The notes below the pieces were generated by a model, which was given only the letters and a program-made list of their open reading frames with translations, was not told the origin of the DNA and searched no databases. 64,000 bases of DNA from Paenibacillaceae bacterium (GTDB lineage Bacteria; Bacillota; Bacilli; Paenibacillales; Paenibacillaceae): assembly GCA_900766135.1 (NCBI GenBank), contig CAAFUF010000022.1, positions 11,242 to 75,241 of the forward strand. The letters run 5' to 3'. Position numbers and translations under genes: made by a program. Of this stretch, positions 7,303 to 14,997 are shown in pieces. The stretch's first letter is position 1; the number at the start of each line of letters is the position of its first letter.

Positions 7303-8833
7303 CGCTTTGACCTCCCCGTTCCAGGCTTCCCGCCATCATTAGGCCAAGCTCTTGATCGTTGGTTTCTTTCGGAAGCACTTCGCCGACGATCCGTCCTTCA
7401 TAAATGACGGCGATCCGATCGGATACGTTCATAATTTCGTCCAGCTCGAAGGAAATCAGCAATACCGCTTTGCCTTGGTCCCGCTGTTCAATCAGCTGTT
7501 TGTGAACGAATTCGATCGCCCCGACATCCAGTCCCCGCGTCGGTTGGGCGGCGATTAACAGGTCCGGGTTCTTGTCTATTTCCCGCGCAATAATCGCCTT
7601 CTGCTGATTCCCCCCGGACAAGGAGCGTGCTTTCGTTTCCACGCTTGGCGTACGCACGTCAAACGCCTCAACCAATTGCTTGGCATGCTCGTCGATCGCC
7701 CGCTGGTTCAGCAAGCCTCCCTTGCTGTACGGTGCCTGGTAGTACGTCTCCAGCACCATGTTTTCGCTGATGGAGAAATCCAGCACGAGACCGTGTTTGT
7801 GTCGGTCCTCAGGGATATGGGACAAGCCGCTTTCAATGATTTTTCGTGCCGGCAGGTTGGTGATCTCCTTGCCCGACAGCTTGATCGACCCGGATTCGAT
7901 TTTGCGCAGGCCGGTGATCGCTTCGATCAGTTCGCTTTGACCGTTGCCGTCAACCCCGGCAATACCGACGATTTCCCCGGCGCGCACCTCCAGGTTGAGT
8001 CCGTTCAGCACATGGATGCCATGCTTGTCCTTCGCTTTCAAACCGTTAAGCTGCAAGACGGGTTGTCCGATTTGAGGTTCATCTTTATCCACTTTGAAGG
8101 AGACGCCGCGGCCGACCATTTTTTCCGCCAGTTCCTTCGGGTTCGTCTTATCCGTATCCACGGTATCGATAACCTTGCCGCGGCGAATGATCGTGACCCG
8201 ATCCGAAATCTCCATAATTTCCTTCAGCTTGTGGGTAATCAAAATGATGGATTTGCCTTCCGCCACCAGCCGTCTCATGATGGCCATCAGTTCCTCGATT
8301 TCCTGAGGCGTAAGCACAGCGGTCGGCTCGTCAAATATAAGAATATCCGCGCCGCGGAACAAAATTTTCATAATCTCGACCCGTTGCTGCATCCCGACGG
8401 AAATATCGTGGATTTTCGAGTTGGGGTCGACTTGTAGGCCATACTGCTCCGACAATTTCGCCACTTGGGCGGACGCCGATTTATAGTCGATTTTAAGTCC
8501 CTTTTTCGGTTCCATGCCAAGAATGATATTCTCGGTAACCGAAAAAGGCTGTACAAGCTTGAAATGCTGGTGTACCATACCGATCCCGAGCTTGATTGCC
8601 TTGTTCGGATTGTCGATCGTCACCGGCTGGCCGTTCATCTCAATCGAGCCTTCATCCGGCTGATAAAGGCCAAACAATATGTTCATCAACGTCGATTTGC
8701 CCGCACCGTTCTCGCCGAGCAAGGCATGAATTTCGCCCTTGCGCAGGGTCAGGCTGATGGAGTCGTTCGCGACAACACCGGGAAAACGCTTCGTGATTTG
8801 CTTCAACTCGACTACGGGAGCCGCAGCGTTCAT
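7295..8833 (-). CDS. Nucleoside ABC transporter, ATP-binding protein (NupO/YufO-like)
   Basis: A 512-aa ATPase with two fused nucleotide-binding domains, as in the sugar/nucleoside (RbsA-like) class. In the N-terminal half, Walker A is GENGAGKST (about residue 40), the signature is SVGMQQRVEI and Walker B is ILIFDEPTAVL. The second half has a degenerate P-loop (GVDGNGQSEL), the signature SGGNQQK and LLIAAQPTRGLD, where the usual catalytic D/E is altered. One competent and one degenerate site is common in this family. A hairpin separates it from the binding-protein gene. Confidence 0.93.
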   Translation of the reverse strand: MNAAAPVVELKQITKRFPGVVANDSISLTLRKGEIHALLGENGAGKSTLMNILFGLYQPDEGSIEMNGQPVTIDNPNKAIKLGIGMVHQHFKLVQPFSVTENIILGMEPKKGLKIDYKSASAQVAKLSEQYGLQVDPNSKIHDISVGMQQRVEIMKILFRGADILIFDEPTAVLTPQEIEELMAIMRRLVAEGKSIILITHKLKEIMEISDRVTIIRRGKVIDTVDTDKTNPKELAEKMVGRGVSFKVDKDEPQIGQPVLQLNGLKAKDKHGIHVLNGLNLEVRAGEIVGIAGVDGNGQSELIEAITGLRKIESGSIKLSGKEITNLPARKIIESGLSHIPEDRHKHGLVLDFSISENMVLETYYQAPYSKGGLLNQRAIDEHAKQLVEAFDVRTPSVETKARSLSGGNQQKAIIAREIDKNPDLLIAAQPTRGLDVGAIEFVHKQLIEQRDQGKAVLLISFELDEIMNVSDRIAVIYEGRIVGEVLPKETNDQELGLMMAGSLERGGQSVG

Positions 8834-8870
8834 GAAACCACCCTCACCATTATGGGATTAACGCAAGCAA

Positions 8871-8896
8871 CAAGGCCAGTTGATCCACTGGCCTTG
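8871..8896. other. Intercistronic hairpin between binding-protein and ATPase genes
   Basis: CAAGGCCAGT and ACTGGCCTTG form a perfect 10-bp stem with a 6-nt loop. On the operon strand it is followed by TTGCTTGCG, not a strong T-tract. Such hairpins often protect the upstream message, which would allow more binding protein than ATPase to be made. That reading is inferred. Confidence 0.7.
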
Positions 8897-8959
8897 CCTG
8901 CTTGAATGACTCTATTATATTCCACTGTCCATACGGACGTAAACGTCTCCGTTGCTGAA

Positions 8960-10033
8960 TTACTCAGCAGGAACCGTAACTTCGCCGTTAACGATTTTTT
9001 GCTTGTATTCTTCTACTTTGTCCAAGATTTCTTGGCTCAGGTTCGGATTTTCTTCCGGCAAGCCTACGCCATCATCTTTCAACGTCAAGTTCGTGACTTG
9101 ACCGCCCTTGAACGTACCGTCGATCACTTGTTGGGTTACGTTCTTAACGGCTACGTCAACGCGCTTCATCATCGAAGTCAAAGTAACTTCATCGCCGAAT
9201 TCGAGCGATTGGTCTTTGTCGACGCCGATTACCCACATTTTGTTCGCGCCGCCGGCTTGGTTGCGAGCAGTTGCTTCGTTAAATACGCCGTTCCCCGTTT
9301 GGCCTGCAGCCGGGAAAATGATGTCGGCGCCATCGTTGAACAATTGACTTGCCAAAGACTTACCTACATCCGGTTTGTCATAAGCGCCAGCATAAGTAAC
9401 CGTAACTTTCGCATCCGGGTTAACCGCAGCTACGCCTGCCTGGAAACCAACTTCAAAGCGTTTAATAACCGGGCTTTCCATCCCGCCGATAAAGCCGATT
9501 TTGTTTGTTTTTGTCGTCAGGCCCGCTACAACGCCGACCAGGAAGGAACCTTCGTTTTCGGCAAACGTAACGGATTCTACGTTTGGAGCGTCAACGACGT
9601 TGTCGATGATCGCCATTTTCGCATTTGGGTTTGCATCAGCAACCTGTTTTGTAGCGTCGCCCAGGTCGAAACCGATGGACCAAGTGAGGTCATATCCGCC
9701 TTGCACGAATTGAGTCAAGTTCGGAACGTAGTCGGAGCTTTGGGAACTTTGCAGATATTTGTTTTGAATGCCTTGCTCCTCGTTCAACGCTACGAGCGCT
9801 TCCCATGCGGATTGGTTGAAGGATTTGTCGTTTACGCCGCCCACGTCGGTTACGAGACCGATCTTAAACTTCGATGCATCGGTAGCCGTGTTCCCGCCGT
9901 TACCTGCTTGCGTGTTGTCGGCCGTATTGCCGGCGTTCCCACCGTTTTTCGCTGCATTGTTGTTGCCGCATCCCGCCAAAATCAGAGTAAATGCGAGCAC
10001 CATGAGTAAAGATAGCTTGAAGGCTTTGTTCAT
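8960..10033 (-). CDS. BMP-family nucleoside-binding lipoprotein (NupN/YufN-like)
   Basis: A 357-aa extracytoplasmic solute-binding protein. The signal peptide ends in the lipobox LAGC (Cys about residue 22), so it is probably lipid-anchored outside the membrane. A Gly/Asn-rich linker (NNAAKNGGNAGNTADNTQ) precedes the BMP domain. That domain opens with FKIGLVTDVGGVNDKSFNQ and includes AAGQTGNGVF and IGVDKDQS, typical of PnrA/BmpA-like purine-nucleoside receptors. It is the first gene of the importer operon. Confidence 0.93.
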   Translation of the reverse strand: MNKAFKLSLLMVLAFTLILAGCGNNNAAKNGGNAGNTADNTQAGNGGNTATDASKFKIGLVTDVGGVNDKSFNQSAWEALVALNEEQGIQNKYLQSSQSSDYVPNLTQFVQGGYDLTWSIGFDLGDATKQVADANPNAKMAIIDNVVDAPNVESVTFAENEGSFLVGVVAGLTTKTNKIGFIGGMESPVIKRFEVGFQAGVAAVNPDAKVTVTYAGAYDKPDVGKSLASQLFNDGADIIFPAAGQTGNGVFNEATARNQAGGANKMWVIGVDKDQSLEFGDEVTLTSMMKRVDVAVKNVTQQVIDGTFKGGQVTNLTLKDDGVGLPEENPNLSQEILDKVEEYKQKIVNGEVTVPAE

Positions 10034-10495
10034 TGCGGTTAATCCCCCTTAATATTTTGTGAGCCTTGTCTAAGTTGACCACACAGACCGATTATACCTG
10101 TAAAATATGCTAAAATCCATACTTTTAATAACCCAGGGTTAAATAATTTTCGCCTTTATTTCAAATAAAACGCTTACTTTCGACATATTTGTCATGCAAT
10201 GTTCGCTTCATGTAAACTTATTCCTGAAATACATCTATTTCCGAACATTCGAATGAAACTTACGCGAAAACATCAGTATTTCCCCGAGGTTGTATGAATA
10301 TCCGGACATGTTGTGCGGTTTACCTATAGCATTCCTAATTTTCAACATTTCCATGCCTATCCGGCGGATCTTCTTGCCAAGCTGTACCGGATCAGCCCCT
10401 ACATCCTCCCACTAATTCCCAGGGAGAACCGATTCGGTGGATCTTAGCTCAAATCCCTCGGCTTCGCATATGTATCCGGGTTGCCCCGGCATCCC
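10034..10495. other. Intergenic region before the BMP operon
   Basis: About 460 bp. A TATAAT -10 element lies at 10091-10096 on the minus strand, with no good -35 box. The rest is AT-rich with several short imperfect dyads (GACATATTTGTC at 10182-10193, GAACATTCGAATG near 10243) that do not form a clear array. No purine-riboswitch core was found, although the operon probably imports nucleosides. Confidence 0.5.
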
Positions 10496-10535
10496 CAAAA
10501 AAAGCGCCGCCCCGGTATAACCGGAAACAGCGCCT
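10496..10535 (-). terminator. Terminator of infC-rpmI-rplT
   Basis: On the minus strand, GGCGCTG...CCGG-ttata-CCGG...GGCGC forms an interrupted hairpin followed by TTTTTTTGGG, right after the rplT stop codon. Confidence 0.85.
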
Positions 10536-10548
10536 TAATCGTTTGAAC

Positions 10549-10908
10549 TTAAGCGTTGATTTTCTCTTTAGCTACGGCAGCCAAAGAATTGAAAGCATTC
10601 AGATCGTTAACGGCGAGATCAGCCAGCATTTTGCGGTTGATGTTCACGTCAGCGAGCTTCAGGCCATGCATCATTTTGCTGTAGGACAAACCGTTCATGC
10701 GGGCTGCAGCGTTGATCCGAACGATCCACAGTTTGCGGAAGTCGCGTTTTTTCGCGCGGCGGTCACGGTATGCGTACAGCAAGGATTTCATCACTTGCTC
10801 GTTAGCTGTTTTGAAAATACGGTGTTTCGAACCAAAGTAACCTTTAGCCAGTTTCAATACTTTTTTATGACGACGACGAACGACGAATCCGCCTTTTACT
10901 CTTGCCAT
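10549..10908 (-). CDS. rplT: 50S ribosomal protein L20
   Basis: A 119-aa basic protein with the family signature RVKGGFVVRRRHKKVLKLAKGY and KKRDFRKLWIVRINAA. L20 is an early 23S rRNA assembly protein. In Firmicutes it represses its own operon by binding a leader RNA; a candidate leader lies upstream of infC. It is last in infC-rpmI-rplT. Confidence 0.98.
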   Translation of the reverse strand: MARVKGGFVVRRRHKKVLKLAKGYFGSKHRIFKTANEQVMKSLLYAYRDRRAKKRDFRKLWIVRINAAARMNGLSYSKMMHGLKLADVNINRKMLADLAVNDLNAFNSLAAVAKEKINA

Positions 10909-10951
10909 TTAAAAAACCTCCCAATAAGTTGTGTTAAGTGTTTCTCGGTAA

Positions 10952-11152
10952 TTACTTCAAGTTTGCCAGTTGTTGCTTCATGCGGCTAACGTCACCTGCG
11001 TAAGCAACAGGGCTGTTGGCCAAAACACGTTTTGCACGTTTCGACTTATGGGACAGCAAGTGATTGCGGTTCGCTTTGTAACGTCTTACTTTACCGGATC
11101 CGGTAATTTTGAAGCGGCCTTTCAGGCTGCTGTGGGTTTTCATTTTAGGCAT
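10952..11152 (-). CDS. rpmI: 50S ribosomal protein L35
   Basis: A 66-aa basic ribosomal protein. MPKMKTHSSLKGRFKITGSG and NRNHLLSHKSKRAKR are the standard L35 motifs. It sits between infC and rplT in the conserved order, 43 bp before rplT, and is preceded by AAGGGGGA-like purines. Confidence 0.98.
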   Translation of the reverse strand: MPKMKTHSSLKGRFKITGSGKVRRYKANRNHLLSHKSKRAKRVLANSPVAYAGDVSRMKQQLANLK

Positions 11153-11239
11153 TGTACTTCCCCCTCAAAGGATTATGAACGTAAGCTTTCTCTTCCGAGT
11201 CATTCCGCAAACGAAATGATCATATATAGAAGCAAACGC

Positions 11240-11752
11240 TTAGTTTTTCGGTGCCAAAATCATGATCATGCTGCGTCCTTCCAGCTTCGGAAGGCGTTCA
11301 ATGGTAGAGATTTCCGCGACCTCTTCTTTGACGCGGTCGAGAATTTTCTTCCCGATGTCGGCATGGGTAATTTCCCGGCCGCGGAAGCGAACCGAGCATT
11401 TTACCTTGTCGCCTTCCTTCAAAAATTTGATCACATTGCGAAGTTTCGTCTGGTAGTCGTGTTCCTCGATGTTCGCGCGGAACCATACTTCCTTGATGTC
11501 CACAATCTTCTGATTCTTGCGAGCTTCCTTCTCTTTCTTCTGCTGCTCGTAACGGAACTTACCATAATCCATAATCCGGCATACCGGCGGCTTGGCAGTC
11601 GGCGCAACGTTCACCAAATCCAGATTCAGGTCGATTGCCATCTGCAGCGCTTCGCGCAACGGTGTAATCCCGATTTGTTCACCTTCGGCACCCACCAGAC
11701 GGACCTCTTTCGCACGAATCTCATCATTGATCAAATGTTCCTTACTGATAAT
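11240..11752 (-). CDS. infC: Translation initiation factor IF-3, ATT start codon
   Basis: IF-3 binds the 30S subunit and checks initiator tRNA and start-codon choice. The 170-aa product begins I-I-S-K-E-H-L-INDEIRAKEVRLVG, where conserved IF-3 N-termini begin, and ends in RSMIMILAPK. No ATG fits; GGAGG lies 6 nt before an ATT at 11752-11750. Use of a rare ATT start is a known trait of infC and allows autoregulation, because IF-3 itself rejects poor start codons. A longer reading from an upstream ATG would run through the leader terminator and is rejected. Confidence 0.93.
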   Translation of the reverse strand: MISKEHLINDEIRAKEVRLVGAEGEQIGITPLREALQMAIDLNLDLVNVAPTAKPPVCRIMDYGKFRYEQQKKEKEARKNQKIVDIKEVWFRANIEEHDYQTKLRNVIKFLKEGDKVKCSVRFRGREITHADIGKKILDRVKEEVAEISTIERLPKLEGRSMIMILAPKN

Positions 11753-11794
11753 TCTCCACCTCCAAATGGTCTTAAGTAATGACTTGGACCGGTA

Positions 11795-11961
11795 CTCACA
11801 CACATAAAAAGGATGCAGGTCCTCACCCGCATCCCTCATTGATCGTCGTTAGTCTTCATGAACATTCCATTCATAAATCAACGGATCAAGACCAGCCAAC
11901 ACGAACGTCGGTCAGGTGAGAAGCCGGGGCCTCTGCTTGCAATCCAAAACTTCTTGCAACC
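11795..11961 (-). ncRNA. L20-type leader with attenuator terminator
   Basis: The roughly 165-nt 5' UTR between the promoter and infC contains, on the minus strand, GGATGCGGGTGAGGACCTGCATCC followed by TTTTTATG (about 11812-11836), a terminator-like hairpin ahead of infC. In Bacillales the infC-rpmI-rplT operon is controlled by L20 binding a leader that then terminates. Position, operon and terminator agree with that; the L20-binding site itself was not modelled. Confidence 0.75.
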
Positions 11962-11967
11962 TCAGAT

Positions 11968-11996
11968 ACTATATCATGTGCCTTCCGCAAAGTCAA
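11968..11996 (-). promoter_or_regulatory. Sigma-A promoter of infC-rpmI-rplT
   Basis: TTGACT (11991-11996) and TATAGT (11968-11973) with exactly 17 bp between, minus strand. It would start transcription near 11961. Confidence 0.85.
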
Positions 11997-12106
11997 GGGA
12001 AACCGCGGATAAAATATAGTCAGGGCTTCGGCGTCACCTCGGGTGACTGTTGTGGCCGTCCGATTTCATCCGGGTTGCGATGCGAATATGCGAATTGCGA
12101 ATTGCG

Positions 12107-12295
12107 AATAGGGTGATTTAATCACCTTATTTTCCCGAATTCGGTGTTTTGCAGGGAAATAGGGCGATCTTTTCACCTTATTTCGCTTAAAACCACCCGA
12201 TCGTCCCTTGCCGACTGTAAATAGAGTGATGAAATCACCTTATTGGGCCAAAAGTTCAGCGTTAGGCCGGAATAGCGTTACTTTTTCACCTTATC
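12107..12295. repeat. Array A: four 25-bp palindromic words, 51-62-51 spacing
   Basis: Four related 25-bp units start at 12107, 12158, 12220 and 12271. The general form is AATAG-gGTGAT-N3-wTCACC-TTATT, and the right half TCACCTTAT is kept in all four. Start-to-start distances are 51, 62 and 51 bp. The spacers differ in sequence. The array lies between the infC promoter and the repeat cluster downstream of the GT2 gene. Arrays at 39980 and 50421 share the geometry but use different words. Confidence 0.85.
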
Positions 12296-12301
12296 TCAGA
12301 C

Positions 12302-12366
12302 CGGAGGGCCCGCTGAATTCAAGATTCGACGCCGAGCCCGCTTCGTCAGCCATTGCTTCGTGATCA
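12302..12366. repeat. Partial copy of the dispersed repeat
   Basis: CGGAGGGCCC-GCTGAATTCAAG... to ...TTCGTGATCA matches 12484-12550 of the neighbouring full copy almost base for base. It represents the distal part of the element without its ends, probably a local duplication. Confidence 0.75.
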
Positions 12367-12393
12367 GCTACCACGGTCTTGAACTACACTTCA

Positions 12394-12566
12394 ATCAAAA
12401 GTTAAAAACCGGCTTTTCAGCACCGAGAAGGTTGAATGAAGCAGGGACCGAGTAGTGCAGCGTAGGTGAGCCTACGTGAGCACACGGAGGGCCCGGCTGA
12501 ATTCAAGATTCGACGCCGAGCCCGCTTCGTCAGCCATTGCTTCGTGATCAAAAGTCGGTTTTTAAC
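12394..12566. repeat. Dispersed ~165-bp repeat, copy 2, overlapping the GT2 stop codon
   Basis: It runs from ATCAAAAGTTAAAAACCGGC to GATCAAAAGTCGGTTTTTAAC, opposite in orientation to copy 1. Its right end includes 12562-12564, the TAA stop of the GT2 gene. The element therefore appears to have landed at, or to define, the 3' end of that gene. Confidence 0.75.
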
Positions 12567-13803
12567 TTACCTTGTTGCTTTGGACTTCTTCTAGGCGGAC
12601 CACACGCGTATGCTGCGTATGACTCCATTGCTTGTTGTTTTGCGTGAAGAAAGCGTAGAACGTAATCGGCCACCAGGAAATCAGGTAAATCGGGAACAGG
12701 ATCAGGTAAGCATACACCTTCTTGGACTTCACCTTCTCCAGGAACATCGCCATCAGGAAAATAAAGACGTTCGCGACAATCGCCACGTAGGACACCCACA
12801 TCGGCAGGTAACCGTACAGCGTATCGAAATGCGGGCCGCTAAGCAAGGACTGATCGACCCAGATAAATGCCGTCAGCAAGAACGTCAACAGCACGATGTA
12901 CACGTTAGCGCCGTAGAGCGCCATATCCAGCTTCACCATGTTCCGCTCCTTGATGCTCTTCCAAAGCAGCGGGAAGAAGTAACGGCGGGCGACGGTGAAG
13001 TGCCCCTGCATCCAGCGAAGACGCTGGCGAGCCGAAGCTTTAAACGTCAACGGCTTCTCGTCGAACAGCTTGGCGTCATAATTGAATACCGGATACACGC
13101 CGCGTTCGACGCAGCGCATGGTGAACTCCAGGTCTTCGACCAGGCTTGTCGCTCCCCAGCCGATTTCCTTCAGCAGTTCGGTTTCGAAGCACATGCCCGT
13201 GCCCCCGAGAAAATTCGCCATTTTCAGGTTGGTCCGGGACAGCTGCCACAGACGGTTGCAATACCAGTAGGAGATCCCGTAAGAAGCGGTGATCCAGGAA
13301 TCCTCCGGATTCTTCGTGTCGATGTAGCCTTGGATCACCCGGGCGCCGGAGCAAAGATCGTTATTCATTTCGCGCAGGAAATCCGGATGAGCCAGATTAT
13401 CGGCGTCGAACATGACGACCGCGTCGTATTGGCGCGGCATTTTCCACAACTGCTTCAGCATCCATTCAATCGCGTAGCCTTTCCCCCGCAGGTGCGGATT
13501 GCTGCGTACGCAAGCGTTCATGCCGTGGTTGCGGACGATGCTCGCCGTATTATCGGTACAGTTATCGCAAATGACAAACACATCGTATAGTTCTTTCGGA
13601 TAGTTGAGTTGCTTCAAATTCTCCATCAAAGCCCCGACCACTTTTTCCTCGTTATGCGCCGCGACCAGCACGGCAAAGGATTTGCTCGGTGCGTGTTGCA
13701 CTTTGTTCTTCTTCCTGTACATGCCAAATAAAGCCAAACCAAATTGATACACCCCTACCACCGCAAGCACAACCTGCAGCGAGACCAAGATGACATCCAA
13801 CAT
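12562..13803 (-). CDS. Membrane glycosyltransferase, family 2 (cellulose-synthase-like)
   Basis: A 413-aa processive-type GT2 enzyme. An N-terminal membrane helix (residues 3-27) precedes the GT-A domain. LVAAHNEEK begins the nucleotide fold, DADN (133-136) is the D-x-D metal site, EDLEFTMR (223-230) holds the catalytic acidic pair, and QRLRW (260-264) is the Q-x-x-R-W motif. Three or four C-terminal membrane helices follow. It would polymerise or transfer a sugar from a nucleotide-sugar at the membrane; the product is not predictable. The extreme C-terminus and stop lie inside a dispersed repeat. A possible structured leader is at 13977-14060. Confidence 0.88.
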   Translation of the reverse strand: MLDVILVSLQVVLAVVGVYQFGLALFGMYRKKNKVQHAPSKSFAVLVAAHNEEKVVGALMENLKQLNYPKELYDVFVICDNCTDNTASIVRNHGMNACVRSNPHLRGKGYAIEWMLKQLWKMPRQYDAVVMFDADNLAHPDFLREMNNDLCSGARVIQGYIDTKNPEDSWITASYGISYWYCNRLWQLSRTNLKMANFLGGTGMCFETELLKEIGWGATSLVEDLEFTMRCVERGVYPVFNYDAKLFDEKPLTFKASARQRLRWMQGHFTVARRYFFPLLWKSIKERNMVKLDMALYGANVYIVLLTFLLTAFIWVDQSLLSGPHFDTLYGYLPMWVSYVAIVANVFIFLMAMFLEKVKSKKVYAYLILFPIYLISWWPITFYAFFTQNNKQWSHTQHTRVVRLEEVQSNKVS

Positions 13804-13976
13804 GATTTCTTGCCCCCTTTTTCTCCGAATGGTGATTTTCTTTTTTTTGTTTCGGAGTTTTTTGTTGTTATGACCCTTTTGTTTCTTCTTGCTTTTTTTC
13901 TTTGAGTCTAATGACCGGCTCTTTTTCGTAAACCATTACGATTTTCCATGAGAAGGCTGGTTTTGTCAAAATCACT

Positions 13977-14060
13977 GTAGCCCCGCCGTCGTTCAAATAC
14001 CTTGAAGTCCGGCAATTATGGCATACGGGACCACCGCATCCTGCTTTCAGGTACGGTTAC
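13977..14060. other. Candidate structured leader with mutually exclusive pairings
   Basis: Closing pair GTAGCC (13977-13982)/GGTTAC (14055-14060). Inside are hairpin GCCG-TTCAA...TTGAA-CGGC (13985-14013) and hairpin GGCATACGG/CCGCATCC (14020-14041). An alternative pairing of 13998-14007 with 14044-14053 (8 of 10) would disrupt both. It lies 170-260 bp before the GT2 start. Wobble evidence for the transcribed strand is mixed. No known riboswitch core was recognised. The rest of 13804-14288 shows nothing clear. Confidence 0.4.
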
Positions 14061-14288
14061 ATCTTATTTTCATCACTTTTGGCCTTTTTTATTTCTATTT
14101 TCTTCTTTTTTTTGGCGACCGGCTGGCGACCCTTTCCCGTTACATCAACATAAACGTGCTAACCCGGCAAAAAGTTTACAATTCTGCACCCTTTTTTTTA
14201 AACTTATTTGCTATGATTTGAATCATTGTACAGGGACGAGAAACGAAAAGTCAAAAAAAGAGCACGGCACGCAACGCAAAAAACGTCC

Positions 14289-14317
14289 TTGAAAAGGCCA
14301 TGGATTAAAAATATGAT
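14289..14317 (+). promoter_or_regulatory. Promoter of the PAP2 - glucosyltransferase pair
   Basis: TTGAAA (14289-14294) and TATGAT (14312-14317), 17 bp apart, plus strand, about 100 bp before the PAP2 start. Confidence 0.65.
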
Positions 14318-14325
14318 AAGTCTAA

Positions 14326-14380
14326 CCTGAAAATGCCATGCTATTTGAAACGGGTGGCCCTGGGACAGGCAGTTTTCAGG
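14326..14380 (+). other. Leader inverted repeat before the PAP2 gene
   Basis: CCTGAAAATGCC (14326-14337) pairs with GGCAGTTTTCAGG (14368-14380) with one bulge. It lies just after the predicted transcription start. There is no T-tract, so it is more likely a message-stabilising or regulatory hairpin than a terminator. Confidence 0.5.
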
Positions 14381-14418
14381 CTGAAGGTTAGCGGCCAAAC
14401 ATCGTGCGGAGGGATTTC

Positions 14419-14946
14419 ATGACTCGTTTATTCCGAAAGCTTCAACAACTCGACCGGCAGCTCTTTGTAGGGATCAACGGCCGCCTGCACCGCAGCTTCC
14501 TGAATTTTTGGCTGTACCATTTAACCCATTTGGGCGGAGCCTGGTTTACCATTCTCTCGTCCTTGCTCATTTGGTTAGCCGCTCCGCAGCCGTGGAGCAG
14601 AATCGGCTTGCAATCCTGCGTTGCGCTTGCGATCAGCCACCTTCCGGTAGCTCTGGTAAAAAAGACCTATCCGCGCCTGCGGCCCTACTTAACCCTGCCC
14701 GGCACGAATACCTTCCGGAATCCGCTGACGGATCACTCGTTTCCATCCGGGCATACGACGGCCATTTTTTCCGTCACGGTGCCGTTTATGGCGGCCGCGC
14801 CCGGACTCATTCTGGTGCTTTTGCCGGTGGCTCTGCTCGTCGCGGTTTCGCGCATTTATTTAGGTTTGCATTATCCGTCGGACACCCTGGCGGGGGCCGT
14901 GATCGGCTCCTCCGTAGCGCTTGGAACGGTTGCATTATGGGCTTAA
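14419..14946 (+). CDS. PAP2-family membrane phosphatase
   Basis: A 175-aa membrane protein with all three PAP2 motifs: K81-KTYPRL-RP(88-89), PSGH (109-112) and SR-x5-H-x3-D (144-155, SRIYLGLHYPSD). Such enzymes dephosphorylate undecaprenyl-pyrophosphate, phosphatidic acid or phosphatidylglycerophosphate at the outer face of the membrane. The ATG at 14419 is chosen because GGAGGG precedes it; the GTG at 14404 has no such site. It is followed 51 bp later by a diacylglycerol glucosyltransferase, so a lipid role is plausible. Confidence 0.9.
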   Translation: MTRLFRKLQQLDRQLFVGINGRLHRSFLNFWLYHLTHLGGAWFTILSSLLIWLAAPQPWSRIGLQSCVALAISHLPVALVKKTYPRLRPYLTLPGTNTFRNPLTDHSFPSGHTTAIFSVTVPFMAAAPGLILVLLPVALLVAVSRIYLGLHYPSDTLAGAVIGSSVALGTVALWA

Positions 14947-14997
14947 AGGGGATATTGTAGACAGTAGGAAAACCTTGCAGGAAAAGGTGAAACTAAA

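Noticed and set aside
10034..10200. Purine riboswitch before the nucleoside importer
   Set aside because: The conserved purine-aptamer core and loop sequences were not found on the minus strand.
10110..10450. A fourth palindrome array
   Set aside because: Short dyads exist (GACATATTTGTC, GAACATTCGAATG), but no four related words at the 50/62/50 spacing could be aligned.
12107..12295. CRISPR array
   Set aside because: Repeats are degenerate, palindromic and only four in number, the spacing is symmetric and unequal, and no cas genes are present. The same applies to 39980-40162 and 50421-50603.
13977..14060. c-di-GMP class I riboswitch before the GT2 gene
   Set aside because: The class I core (GGGCAAACC... 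and CGCAAAGCC-type blocks) is absent on both strands.
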